Both the position numbers and the translations under genes were made by a program. Below are positions 11,066-19,142 of a DNA stretch of 64,000 nt, piece after piece (positions within the stretch are counted from its first letter, which is position 1; every line of letters starts with the position of its first letter). Origin of the DNA: Streptomyces tuirus (GTDB lineage Bacteria > Actinomycetota > Actinomycetes > Streptomycetales > Streptomycetaceae); NCBI GenBank assembly GCA_018195615.1, contig JAGTPG010000002.1, positions 3,899,501-3,963,500 of the forward strand, given 5' to 3'. Below the pieces are notes generated by a model. The model saw only the letters and a list, made by a program, of their open reading frames with translations. It did not search any database and was not told where the DNA came from.

Positions 11066-11497
11066 ATGACCGGAATGGACGCGCGGGACACCGACCTGAA
11101 GAAAGAACTCGACGCCACCCTGCAGACGCGCAGGGAACTGGGCGAGGAGTACGAGTCCGCGCTGGTCGACTCGTTCCTGGAGAAGGTCGACCAGCGGATC
11201 GACGGAGCGGTGGAGCGCCGGGTGCGCCGGCAGTTCGCCGAGCAGCAGATGCAGACGGCCCGGGACTCCCGGGCACCGAAGGCCACGGACTCCTGGGGCG
11301 AGCGCTTCGGGTTCGGGATCGTCTCCCTGGTCCTCGCGGTGCCGCTGTCCGCGATCGGCGGGGGCGTGGGGCATCTGCCCGGCCTGATCGTCACCTGGGT
11401 CGGCATCGTCGGCGTCAACGCCGTTCAGGCCGCCCGCACCAACCCGGGCCTGTTCGGCCGCCACAAGTCCTCCCGGGACGGTGACTGGGAGGACTGA
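11066..11497 (+). CDS. Small membrane protein with two C-terminal helices
   Basis: A 143-residue protein. The first 85 residues are charged and probably helical (KKELDATLQTRRELGEEYES, EKVDQRIDGAVERRVRRQFA). They are followed by two hydrophobic segments (FGIVSLVLAVPLSAIGGGVG and LPGLIVTWVGIVGVNAVQAA) and a short basic tail. The ATG at 11066 was chosen, and a second ATG three codons later is possible. Its stop is 12 bases from the convergent SDR remnant. Family not recognised. Confidence 0.75.
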   Translation: MTGMDARDTDLKKELDATLQTRRELGEEYESALVDSFLEKVDQRIDGAVERRVRRQFAEQQMQTARDSRAPKATDSWGERFGFGIVSLVLAVPLSAIGGGVGHLPGLIVTWVGIVGVNAVQAARTNPGLFGRHKSSRDGDWED

Positions 11498-11509
11498 GCA
11501 CTCCCGGTC

Positions 11510-11885
11510 TCAGACCTGCCGGGTCGGCAGGGCGACGACCTGCCGCAGGTTCACCCGGCGCGGCCGGCTCGTCGCGTAGGCCACCAGGTCGGCGAGCTCC
11601 TCGGCGGACAGCGCGCCCACCGCGTCCAGCATGCCGTCCACCTGCCGGGCCAGTGCCGCTTCGGAGATGTGCGTGCGCAGCTCGCTCTCGACGAACCAGG
11701 GCTCGATGTTGGTGACCCGCACGTCCCGCGGTCCGAACTCGCCGCGCGGGGACTCCGACAGATACGTCACGGCCGCCTTGGTCGCGCCGTACACCGCGTA
11801 GTTCGGGAAGGTGACGTGCGCGGCTGACCCTCCCGTACGAGACGCTCACGATCCCGGCGGCACCAAGTTGGGCCACGAGCCACAC
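11510..11885 (-). pseudogene. 3' remnant of a short-chain dehydrogenase/reductase
   Basis: Only the C-terminal half of an SDR is readable: AGIVSVS in one frame, then AHVTFPNYAVYGATKAAVTYL with the catalytic Tyr-x-x-x-Lys, and VRVTNIEPWFVESEL in another. The last 94 codons are open from a GTG inside the active-site region, with a TGA in that frame shortly upstream. The N-terminal Rossmann half with its TGxxxGxG motif is absent. Upstream DNA to 12239 does not read as an SDR in any frame. Truncation is therefore real, whatever the status of the single frame jump near 11830. Likely inactive. Confidence 0.65.
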
Positions 11886-12239
11886 GGGCTGACACCCGGC
11901 GCGGCCGGGAAGAGGTTGCGCGGGGACCGCCGCACCCCCGTGAACGGGGGCGGGACGACGGCGGTCCCCGCGAAGGACGCGGGCCTGGTCAAGGCCGGGT
12001 TCCCCGCGTCCGTGGCGTCCGTGGAGGTCCGGGAGCCGCTCCGGAGGTCCTTTGACGCCTACGGCGCCGGCCGGGGCGGGGAGCCGCTCCCGCCCTGCCG
12101 ACACCCACCAATGTGCAGGACCCGTGTTAAGCGGGTGCTGCGCGAACGTGACACCCTCGTACCACTTCCGCGAAGTCCGCGAAGATCACGGACGCCCCAA
12201 GTTCACCCGGTTCACGGGCGGTTCACCGTGGGTTCGCCG
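11886..12239. other. Gene-free stretch with a nested perfect hairpin (11919-11972)
   Basis: No credible gene here. It holds perfect 14-base arms CGCGGGGACCGCCG (11919-11932) and its complement (11959-11972). Between them is a second perfect stem CCCCCG (11935-11940) / CGGGGG (11945-11950) closed by TGAA. Further right are short direct repeats (TCCGCGAAG twice near 12170, and variants of GGTTCAC near 12205-12225). The hairpin lies upstream of the truncated SDR and downstream of the cystathionine beta-synthase stop at 12240. Confidence 0.6.
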
Positions 12240-13628
12240 TCACTTCCCGGACCTGGCGAGGAAGGACAGCAGGTCCTGCCGGCTGACCACACCGGTCGGC
12301 TTGCCCTCGACGAGGACGATCGCCGCGTCCGCCCGGCCCAGGACGGCCATCAGGTCCGCGACCGGTTCACCGGAACCGACCTGCGGCAGCGGGGCGGACA
12401 TGTGCTTCTCCAGCGGGTCCTCCAGCGAGGCGCTCTTGCTGAACAGCGCGTCCAGCAGCTCGCGTTCCACCACCGAGCCGACGACCTCGGCTGCCATCAC
12501 GTCGGGGTGCCCGGCGCCCGGCTTGACGACCGGCATCTGCGAGACGCCGTACTCGCGCAGCACGTCGATGGCCTGGCCGACCGTCTCGTCCGGGTGCATG
12601 TGGACGAGGGAGGGCATGCGGTCGCCCTCCTTGTCGGCGAGGACGTCGCCGACGCGGGCGCTGGGGCCCGCGTCCTCCAGGAAGCCGTAGTCGGCCATCC
12701 ACTCGTCGTTGAAGATCTTGGAGAGGTAGCCGCGGCCGCTGTCCGGCAGCAGCACCACCACGACGTCGTCCTCGTCGAGCCGCGCGGCGACCTCCAGCGC
12801 GGCCACGACCGCCATGCCGCAGGAGCCGCCGACCAGCAGGCCCTCCTCCTTGGCCAGGCGGCGGGTCATCTGGAAGGAGTCCTTGTCGGACACGGCGACG
12901 ATCTCGTCCGCGACGGTCCGGTCGTAGGCGGTGGGCCAGAAGTCCTCACCGACGCCCTCGACGAGGTACGGCCGGCCGGAGCCGCCGGAGTAGACGGACC
13001 CCTCGGGGTCGGCGCCCACCACCTTGACCTTGCCGTCGCTGATCTCCTTCAGGTAGCGCCCGGTCCCGGAGATGGTGCCGCCGGTGCCCACGCCCGCGAC
13101 GAAGTGGGTGATCCTCCCCTCCGTCTGCTCCCACAGCTCGGGGCCGGTGGAGTGGTAGTGGGAGAGCGGGTTGTTGGGGTTGGAGTACTGGTCGGGCTTC
13201 CAGGCGCCGGGCGTCTCACGGACCAGCCGGTCGGAGACGTTGTAGTAGGAGTCCGGGTGCTCGGGGTCCACGGCGGTGGGGCACACCACGACCTCGGCGC
13301 CGTACGCGCGCAGCACGTTGATCTTGTCGGTGCTCACCTTGTCGGGGCACACGAAGATGCACTTGTACCCCTTCTGCTGCGCCACGATGGCGAGCCCGAC
13401 GCCGGTGTTGCCGCTGGTCGGCTCGACGATCGTGCCGCCGGGCTTGAGCGCGCCGCTCTCCTCCGCCGCCTCGATCATGCGCAGGGCGATGCGGTCCTTC
13501 ACGGAACCGCCGGGGTTGAAGTACTCCACCTTGGCCAGGACGGTCGCCCTGATGCCCTTGGTCACGCTGTTGAGCCTCACCAGCGGGGTGTTGCCGACGA
13601 GACTGATCATCGAGTCGTGGAACTGCAC
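12240..13628 (-). CDS. Cystathionine beta-synthase
   Basis: A 462-residue intact PLP enzyme that condenses serine or O-acetylserine-type substrates with homocysteine to form cystathionine (reverse transsulfuration). The catalytic core shows the PLP lysine Lys44 in NPGGSVKDR, the TSGNTG substrate loop and the GTGGTISGTGR phosphate-binding loop. After about residue 325 come paired CBS domains (VGDVLADKEG..., MPVVKPG..., PTGVVSRQDLLSFL), a likely adenosyl-ligand sensing module. There is no N-terminal haem domain, as usual in bacteria. The GTG at 13628 has GGAG six bases upstream; ATG 13610 is an alternative start. Confidence 0.88.
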   Translation of the reverse strand: MQFHDSMISLVGNTPLVRLNSVTKGIRATVLAKVEYFNPGGSVKDRIALRMIEAAEESGALKPGGTIVEPTSGNTGVGLAIVAQQKGYKCIFVCPDKVSTDKINVLRAYGAEVVVCPTAVDPEHPDSYYNVSDRLVRETPGAWKPDQYSNPNNPLSHYHSTGPELWEQTEGRITHFVAGVGTGGTISGTGRYLKEISDGKVKVVGADPEGSVYSGGSGRPYLVEGVGEDFWPTAYDRTVADEIVAVSDKDSFQMTRRLAKEEGLLVGGSCGMAVVAALEVAARLDEDDVVVVLLPDSGRGYLSKIFNDEWMADYGFLEDAGPSARVGDVLADKEGDRMPSLVHMHPDETVGQAIDVLREYGVSQMPVVKPGAGHPDVMAAEVVGSVVERELLDALFSKSASLEDPLEKHMSAPLPQVGSGEPVADLMAVLGRADAAIVLVEGKPTGVVSRQDLLSFLARSGK

Positions 13629-13784
13629 CGTTGTCTCCGGTTGCCGCAGAAGTGGTCTTTGTGGTGCCGCCAGCCTATGGCCTGCCGGTGGTCCGTGACG
13701 GTCGTTCACCCGCTGTTGCGATTGGGCGACGGCCTGTACGGGGCAAGCACTGGGTGTACGGGTTCGAGGAGGTGGCGGCGACGC

Positions 13785-14810
13785 ATGACGAGCATGTCGA
13801 GGGCGCGGGTGGCCCGGCGGATCGCGGCGGGCGCGGCGTACGGCGGCGGTGGGATCGGCCTGGCCGGGGCGGCCGCCGTGGGGCTGGTGCTGGCGGAGGT
13901 GCAGCTGGCGCGGCGCCGGGTGGGCAACGGCACGTCGCCCCATGTGCCGAGCGCGGACGGACTGTACGGCCGTACGTACGCCGGCCCCGCCGGCGCGCCG
14001 CTGCGGCTGACGATGCTGGGCGACTCCACCGCCGCCGGGCAGGGCGTGCACCGCGCCGCGCAGACCCCGGGGGCGCTGCTGGCCTCGGGCGTCGCGGCGC
14101 TGGCGGAACGCCCGGTCGAGCTGCGCACGGTGGCGACACCCGGGGCCCGTTCGGACGACCTGGACCGCCAGGTGGCCCTGGTGCTGGCCGGCCCCGGCCC
14201 CGTGCCCGACATCTGCGTGATCATGGTCGGCGCGAACGACGTCACCCACCGCATGCCCCCGACCCGCTCGGTCCGCTGCCTGGCGTCGGCGGTACGGCGG
14301 CTGCGCACGGCGGGCGCCGAGGTCGTGGTCGGCACCTGTCCCGACCTGGGCACCATCGAGCCGGTCCAGCAGCCCTTGCGCTGGCTGGCCCGACGGGCCT
14401 CCCGCCAACTGGCGGCCGCCCAGACGATCGGCGTCGTCGAACAGGGCGGCCGCACCGTGTCCCTGGGCGACCTGCTGGGCCCCGAGTTCGCCGCGAACCC
14501 GCGTGAGCTGTTCGGTCCGGACAACTACCACCCCTCCGCCGAGGGCTACGCGACGGCGGCGATGGCGGTGCTGCCGACCGTCTGCGCCGCGCTCGGCCTG
14601 TGGCCGGCCGAGGAGGAGCGCCCGGACGCCTCCCGTCGCGAGGGCTTCCTGCCGGTGGCACGGGCGGCCGCGGAGGCCGCCTCGGAGGCGGGTACGGAGG
14701 TCACGGCCGCCATGCCGACCGGGCCGAGGGGCCCGTGGGCCCTGCTGAAACGCCGGCGGCGCCGGCGGGTACCCGAGCAGGAGCCGACCCCCGCCACGCC
14801 CTCGAGCTGA
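13785..14810 (+). CDS. Membrane-anchored SGNH/GDSL esterase or lipase
   Basis: A 341-residue protein. Residues about 10-35 (RRIAAGAAYGGGGIGLAGAA...) form a signal anchor. The SGNH hydrolase blocks follow: block I TMLGDSTAAGQG with nucleophile Ser81, block III VGANDVTH with the oxyanion Asn, and block V DNYHPSAEGY with the catalytic Asp and His. The C-terminus is a disordered basic tail (LLKRRRRRRVPEQEP). The catalytic part probably acts outside the membrane on an ester substrate that is not predictable. ATGs at 13785 and 13794 are both possible; GAGGAGG lies a little far upstream (about 12 bases from the first). Divergent from cystathionine beta-synthase. Confidence 0.82.
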   Translation: MTSMSRARVARRIAAGAAYGGGGIGLAGAAAVGLVLAEVQLARRRVGNGTSPHVPSADGLYGRTYAGPAGAPLRLTMLGDSTAAGQGVHRAAQTPGALLASGVAALAERPVELRTVATPGARSDDLDRQVALVLAGPGPVPDICVIMVGANDVTHRMPPTRSVRCLASAVRRLRTAGAEVVVGTCPDLGTIEPVQQPLRWLARRASRQLAAAQTIGVVEQGGRTVSLGDLLGPEFAANPRELFGPDNYHPSAEGYATAAMAVLPTVCAALGLWPAEEERPDASRREGFLPVARAAAEAASEAGTEVTAAMPTGPRGPWALLKRRRRRRVPEQEPTPATPSS

Positions 14811-14864
14811 GGACGAGGGCCGGAGGACGAGTGACCGGAGGACGAGTGACCGGAGGACGAGAAA
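14806..14864 (+). repeat. 15-bp tandem repeat, about 3.5 copies
   Basis: The unit CCGGAGGACGAGTGA occurs at 14820-14834 and 14835-14849, a third copy ends in AAA at 14864, and a partial copy overlaps the esterase stop codon. It lies immediately after the esterase gene and before the thiolase promoter region. Each copy contains a GGAGG-like core. Confidence 0.75.
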
Positions 14865-14998
14865 CCGAAGGAAGAGGAAAGCAAGCGCTTAGAAAACTGC
14901 GGCCAGGGTCACACCGCCACACCCGTGACCCAGCCCATACGTACGGGTAACTTCCCAGACAGCCCAGCCAGACCACCCGGTACGTCAATGGAGCCGTG

Positions 14999-16215
14999 AT
15001 GCCCGAAGCCGTGATCGTCTCAGCCGCCCGCTCCCCCATCGGCCGCGCCGTCAAGGGCTCCCTCAAGGACATACGCCCGGACGACCTGACCGCCACGATC
15101 GTGCAGGCCGCCCTGGCCAAGGTCCCCGAGCTGGACCCGAAGGACATCGACGACCTGATGCTCGGCTGCGGCCTGCCCGGCGGCGAGCAGGGCCACAACC
15201 TCGGCCGGATCGTCGCCGTGCAGATGGGGATGGACCACCTGCCGGGCTGCACCATCACCCGGTACTGCTCGTCCTCCCTGCAGACCTCCCGCATGGCCCT
15301 GCACGCCATCAAGGCCGGCGAGGGCGACGTCTTCATCTCGGCGGGCGTCGAGACGGTCTCGCGCTACGCCAACGGCAGCTCGGACATGCCCGGCACGCAC
15401 AACCCGCTCTTCGCCGACGCCGAGGCCCGCACCGTCGAGACCGCCCAGTCCGAGGGGTCCACCTGGCACGACCCGCGCGAGGACGGCCTGCTGCCCGACC
15501 CGTACATCGCGATGGGCCAGACCGCCGAGAACCTGGCCCGCGCCAAGGGCGTCACCCGCCAGGACATGGACGAGTTCGGTGTCCGCTCGCAGAACCTCGC
15601 CGAGGAGGCCATCAAGAACGGCTTCTGGGAGCGCGAGATCACCCCGGTGACCCTCCCCGACGGCACGGTCGTCGCCAAGGACGACGGCCCGCGCGCCGGC
15701 GTCACCCTGGAGGCCGTCCAGGGCCTCAAGCCGGTCTTCCGCCCCGACGGCCTGGTCACGGCCGGCAACTGCTGCCCGCTGAACGACGGTGCCGCCGCGC
15801 TCGTGATCATGTCCGACACCAAGGCCCGCGAGCTCGGCCTCACGCCGCTCGCCCGGATCGTCTCGACCGGCGTCTCCGGCCTCTCCCCGAGATCATGGGC
15901 CTCGGCCCAGTGGAGGCGAGCAAGCAGGCCCTGCGGCGGGCCGGGCTGACCATCGACGACATCGACCTGGTCGAGATCAACGAGGCGTTCGCCGCCCAGG
16001 TGATCCCGTCCTACCGCGACCTGGGCATCCCGCTGGAGAAGCTGAACGTCAACGGCGGTGCCATCGCCGTCGGCCACCCCTTCGGGATGACCGGTGCCCG
16101 CATCACCACCACGCTCATCAACTCCCTGCAGTTCCACGACAAGCAGTTCGGCCTGGAGACGATGTGCGTGGGCGGCGGCCAGGGCATGGCCATGATCATC
16201 GAGCGCCTCAGCTGA
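14999..16215 (+). CDS. Acetyl-CoA acetyltransferase / thiolase (one frameshift)
   Basis: A 405-residue (repaired) thiolase that makes or cleaves 3-ketoacyl-CoA. The nucleophile is Cys90 in TRYCSSSLQT. The C-terminal catalytic motifs are NEAFAAQV, the histidine block GHPFGMTGAR, and the second cysteine in CVGGGQGMAM. ATG 14999 follows GGAG. The frame breaks at about 15886-15889 inside GLSPEIMGLGP, where one G seems lost. It is followed by a strong terminator. Whether it serves beta-oxidation or acetoacetyl-CoA synthesis cannot be told from sequence. Confidence 0.88.
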
Positions 16216-16256
16216 GCCCCGCACCGTAGCCGCGGCGGCACCGGCCGTGAGGCCAT

Positions 16257-16291
16257 GGCCCAGAACCCGGGAAACACCAGGGTTCTGGGCC
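16257..16291 (+). terminator. Intrinsic terminator after the thiolase gene
   Basis: A perfect 12-bp stem, GGCCCAGAACCC (16257-16268) with GGGTTCTGGGCC (16280-16291), 11-base loop, followed by GTTTTG. It lies 42 bases after the stop codon. Confidence 0.85.
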
Positions 16292-16488
16292 GTTTTGTGA
16301 TCCAATCTCCCTCAGGATGTGACCTATCTCCCTCTGCCCGGGGATAACTCCAGGTCACAGCGGTCACACCCCCTCCCCCAGCACCGAAGCCCTGTCCGTT
16401 TCGTGACGTTACGCACTGACAGCTGGTTAGTCCGCCCTTCAAGCTGATGTAGGAAGTCGGGGGTCGACTTTGAACCGGGAGTACGTCA

Positions 16489-17271
16489 GTGAGCGCCATG
16501 CCGATCGCGTTGCTGGTCACCACGGCCGCCACGGGCGCCGTGGGTGTCGCCGTCCTGCGCACCGTCCTCCAGCTGCGCCGACAGGTCGCGGCCCTGCACA
16601 CCGCGCTGGCCGAGAGCCGCGCCGCCACCACCCGCGCACTGCTGCCCGCCGCCCGCACGCCTGCCGACACCGACGAGATACGCGCCGCCGTTGCGGCGGC
16701 GCTGGCCGAGGAACGGGAGCGGGAGCTCGCCGAGGCACGGGCGTTCTGGGCCGCCCAGGAGACCCGTGACGCCTCCGACGCGCCCTCTCTGCTGGGCCTG
16801 CCCGAGACCGACCTGTTCCTGCCCCGGCAGGCGGATTTCGCGGGTCTGGAGCCGGTGTCCGAGCCCGGCGCCGACACCGAGGAGCCGGCCGGCGAGTCCC
16901 CGGAGCTGGCCGCGGCCCGCCGCCGTCACCCCTCCCACCCGGACTTCGTACCCACCCAGTCCCCGGTGACGAACGACCACGAGCGCACGGTCGCCACCCT
17001 GGAGGAGCTGGCCGCCTCCCGCGTGGAGCTGACGGACGTCCGCCCCGGCCCGCTGGGCACCCTCGACGTCTACGTATTCGCCGACGGCACGACCCTGTGC
17101 ATGACCCCGGGCCACCGAGAGACGGCGGAACACCTCGCCGCAGCCGTCCGAGCGGGCCGGACGCCGACCCTCCTGGGCGGCTCAGGCGTCTCGGGCGCCT
17201 ACACGCTGACCTTCGAGTGCGGCGAAGAGAACGTGTACATCCTGGCCGACAGGGTCATCGCGTCCCTGTAG
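16489..17271 (+). CDS. Hypothetical protein with an N-terminal membrane anchor
   Basis: A 260-residue protein. Residues 4-24 (MPIALLVTTAATGAVGVAVL) look like a membrane anchor. Then comes a predicted helical region (VLQLRRQVAALHTALAESRA, ALAEERERELAEARAFWAAQ), an acidic linker, and a C-terminal globular domain of about 100 residues (TLDVYVFADGTTLCMTPGHR; YTLTFECGEENVYILADRVI). The GTG at 16489 has GGGAG seven bases upstream. No family recognised. It is separated from the thiolase by a terminator, so it is probably transcribed alone. Confidence 0.75.
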   Translation: MSAMPIALLVTTAATGAVGVAVLRTVLQLRRQVAALHTALAESRAATTRALLPAARTPADTDEIRAAVAAALAEERERELAEARAFWAAQETRDASDAPSLLGLPETDLFLPRQADFAGLEPVSEPGADTEEPAGESPELAAARRRHPSHPDFVPTQSPVTNDHERTVATLEELAASRVELTDVRPGPLGTLDVYVFADGTTLCMTPGHRETAEHLAAAVRAGRTPTLLGGSGVSGAYTLTFECGEENVYILADRVIASL

Positions 17272-17274
17272 TCA

Positions 17275-17335
17275 GGGGCGCGGGGCTGTGTCAATATGCG
17301 GCTCCGCCGCGCGGGCGCGACCAGCCACCGACTAC
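17275..17335 (+). repeat. Dispersed Streptomyces intergenic repeat motif
   Basis: GGGGCGCGGGGCTGTGTCAA, then GCGGCTCCGCCGCG and GGCGCGACCAGCCAC, is a layout I recall as common after Streptomyces genes. It contains the small dyad GCGGC TCC GCCGC (about 17301-17313), lies between convergent stops at 17271 and 17355, and may help termination. Confidence 0.45.
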
Positions 17336-17354
17336 CGGCACCCGCGAACGACGC

Positions 17355-17658
17355 TCAAACCCCCGCCCGCTTCTGCGCCTCCTCAACCACCCGCACCGCG
17401 TCATCGACATCGGCATCACTGGGAATCACCACCGCCAGATCATGCCCGGCCACGGTGATCTGATCTGCGGCCGCAAACATCCCGCATCCGGCATCTCCCG
17501 AGGCTCCACACCCTCCAGAACCTGCGCCCTCCGGGCCAACTCCCTGGCAAGCCCCAGGGCCTCAGCGGCAGCACCCCGCTGCAACCGGCTCTGGGCGCAG
17601 CCCTCAAACGATCGGCGAAATGATCCACCGCACGGGTCAGAGGCGTCGTATCAACCAC
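17355..17658 (-). CDS. Small hypothetical protein, reconstructed across two frameshifts
   Basis: Read through with one base restored near 17592 and another near 17483, the minus strand gives a coherent 101-residue protein. It starts VVDTTPLTRAVDHFADRL, continues LQRGAAAEALGLARELARRA and FAAADQITVAGHDLAVVIPS, and ends VVEEAQKRAGV. It is mostly helical and acidic at the end. The GTG start at 17658 is uncertain, since no ribosome site is visible. The function is not recognised. Codon use in the restored frame is Streptomyces-like, though the DNA here is slightly less G+C-rich than its neighbours. Confidence 0.55.
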
Positions 17659-17759
17659 GCCGCGAGCGTACGCGTCGCACCGGGACTGTTGCCAACGGGC
17701 GAACACTCAGGCACGGTGACCTGAAGGACCGGCTTACATCCCAGCGTCCGGAGGCGCCG

Positions 17760-17990
17760 ATGTCCCAAGTCTTCTCCGAAGAGACCCATCGCAACCTGCT
17801 CGCCCGCATCCCCCACTGCACCGGTCGTGAGATCTCCGACTGGCTTCGCACCGTCGAAGAAGGCCCGGCACTCTTCCGCTTCGAGGAAAAGGTCAGCTGG
17901 CTCCGGCACGAACACAACCTCGCGTACGGCCACGCCAAGGCGATCATCCATGAGTACGACCTGAGGAGGGCCGCGCGCAAACTGCTCTAG
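17760..17990 (+). CDS. DUF4287-like small protein
   Basis: A 76-residue protein beginning MSQVFSEETHRNLLARIPHC, then TGREISDWLRTVEEGPA, with a C-terminal helix AYGHAKAIIHEYDLRRAARK. This resembles DUF4287 proteins, whose role is unknown. GGAGG is five bases before ATG 17760. It shares its intergenic space with the small leftward gene ending at 17355, from which it diverges, and ends at a strong terminator. Confidence 0.75.
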   Translation: MSQVFSEETHRNLLARIPHCTGREISDWLRTVEEGPALFRFEEKVSWLRHEHNLAYGHAKAIIHEYDLRRAARKLL

Positions 17991-18030
17991 GCGCAAACCC
18001 GTCCCGACGGCGAAGCCGCCTGGCAGACGA

Positions 18031-18062
18031 CGAAGGGCCCCGGCCGGAGCCGGGGCCCTTCG
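18031..18062. terminator. Bidirectional terminator
   Basis: A perfect 14-bp stem, CGAAGGGCCCCGGC (18031-18044) and its complement (18049-18062), with a CGGA loop, between the stops of the DUF4287-like gene (17990) and the Bax-inhibitor-type gene (18081). Confidence 0.85.
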
Positions 18063-18080
18063 CGCTACGACCGTCGAGAA

Positions 18081-18989
18081 CTAGTCGTTGCTGTTGAGGA
18101 TCGAGATGAGCCTCAGGAACTCCAGGTAGATCCACACGAGGGTCAGCGTGAGGCCGAAGGCCGCGAACCACGCCTCCTCGCGCGGGGCACCGTAGGCGAT
18201 GCCGTCCTCGACCTGCTTGAAGTCCAGGGCGAGGAAGCAGGCGCCGAGGATGATGCCGATCACGCCGAAGACGACACCGAGGGCACCACTGCGGAAGCCG
18301 AGGCCGTCACCGCCGCCGAACACGGCGAACAGCAGGTTCACCATCATCAGCAGGATGAAGCCGAGCGCGGCCGCCATCACGAAGCCGTAGAAGCGTCGGT
18401 TGACGCGGATCCAGCCGGCCTTGTAGGCGATCAGCACACCGGCGAAGACCGCCATGGTGCCGATCACGGCCTGCATGGCGGCGCCGTCGGCGATGCGGTT
18501 GTCGACGATGTTGGACACGACGCCGAGGAAGACACCCTCGAACGCGGCGTACGTCAGGATCAGCGCGGGCGAGGCCTTGCGCTTGAAGGACTGCACGAAC
18601 GCCAGGACCATGCCGATCAGCGCGGCGCCGATACCGATGCCGTAGCTACGGCTGATGTTGGCGTCGTCGATCGGCAGCAGCGCCCAGGAGAGCGCGGCGG
18701 TGAGGACGAGCACACCGAGCGTGCTCGCGGTGCGCAGGACGACATCGTCGATCGTCATCCGGCCGGTGGTGGCCGGGGCCTGCGGCGGCGCGCCGTGCTG
18801 CAGGTCCTGCTGGGCGTAAGGGTTCTGCGCGTACGGGTTCTGCGCGTAGGGGTTGCCCGTCGGCTGTGCGTACGGGTTGCCCTGCGTGGCGACAGCGGGA
18901 CCCCCGGCCTGCGGCGCGGTGTTGAAGCCCGCGTAGCCGTTGTCGCGGCTGAACCCCCGTCGCGAGAAGACCGGGTTTCTGCTCCTCAT
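18081..18989 (-). CDS. Bax inhibitor-1/YccA family membrane protein
   Basis: A 302-residue protein. The N-terminal 75 residues are Pro/Gln/Tyr-rich and carry repeated NPYAQ units (GNPYAQPTGNPYAQNPYAQ...). Seven hydrophobic helices follow, about residues 85-295, e.g. TLGVLVLTAALSWALL, YGIGIGAALIGMVLAF, ALGVVFGVIGIILGACFLAL. Late-helix features of the family, ALDFKQVEDGI and WIYLEFLRLISIL, are visible. The family affects ion leak and stress survival in other organisms; its role here is unknown. GGAGG lies six bases before ATG 18989. The low-complexity N-terminus is probably cytoplasmic and may mediate interactions. Confidence 0.85.
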   Translation of the reverse strand: MRSRNPVFSRRGFSRDNGYAGFNTAPQAGGPAVATQGNPYAQPTGNPYAQNPYAQNPYAQQDLQHGAPPQAPATTGRMTIDDVVLRTASTLGVLVLTAALSWALLPIDDANISRSYGIGIGAALIGMVLAFVQSFKRKASPALILTYAAFEGVFLGVVSNIVDNRIADGAAMQAVIGTMAVFAGVLIAYKAGWIRVNRRFYGFVMAAALGFILLMMVNLLFAVFGGGDGLGFRSGALGVVFGVIGIILGACFLALDFKQVEDGIAYGAPREEAWFAAFGLTLTLVWIYLEFLRLISILNSND

Positions 18990-19142
18990 TTCACTCCTCC
19001 ATGGCCACACTGCGTGGCCTTGGCTCAAGAGTAATAGGTAGGCAAAGGAATGACCCTAGTGCTTGGGGAGGATCTTTCCCTCGTCGTGCTGCGCAACACG
19101 CTACGCGGCTTCGTGATTCCCCTCACCGGAGGGGGTCATTCA

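Noticed and set aside
11811..14810. A 999-codon open frame on the plus strand
   Set aside because: Its first two thirds are antisense to cystathionine beta-synthase. Only the 3' part from 13785 has a real protein (SGNH esterase). It is a high-G+C artefact.
17355..17990. Toxin-antitoxin pair made of the two small genes
   Set aside because: They are divergent, unlike classical TA operons, and neither has recognisable TA motifs.
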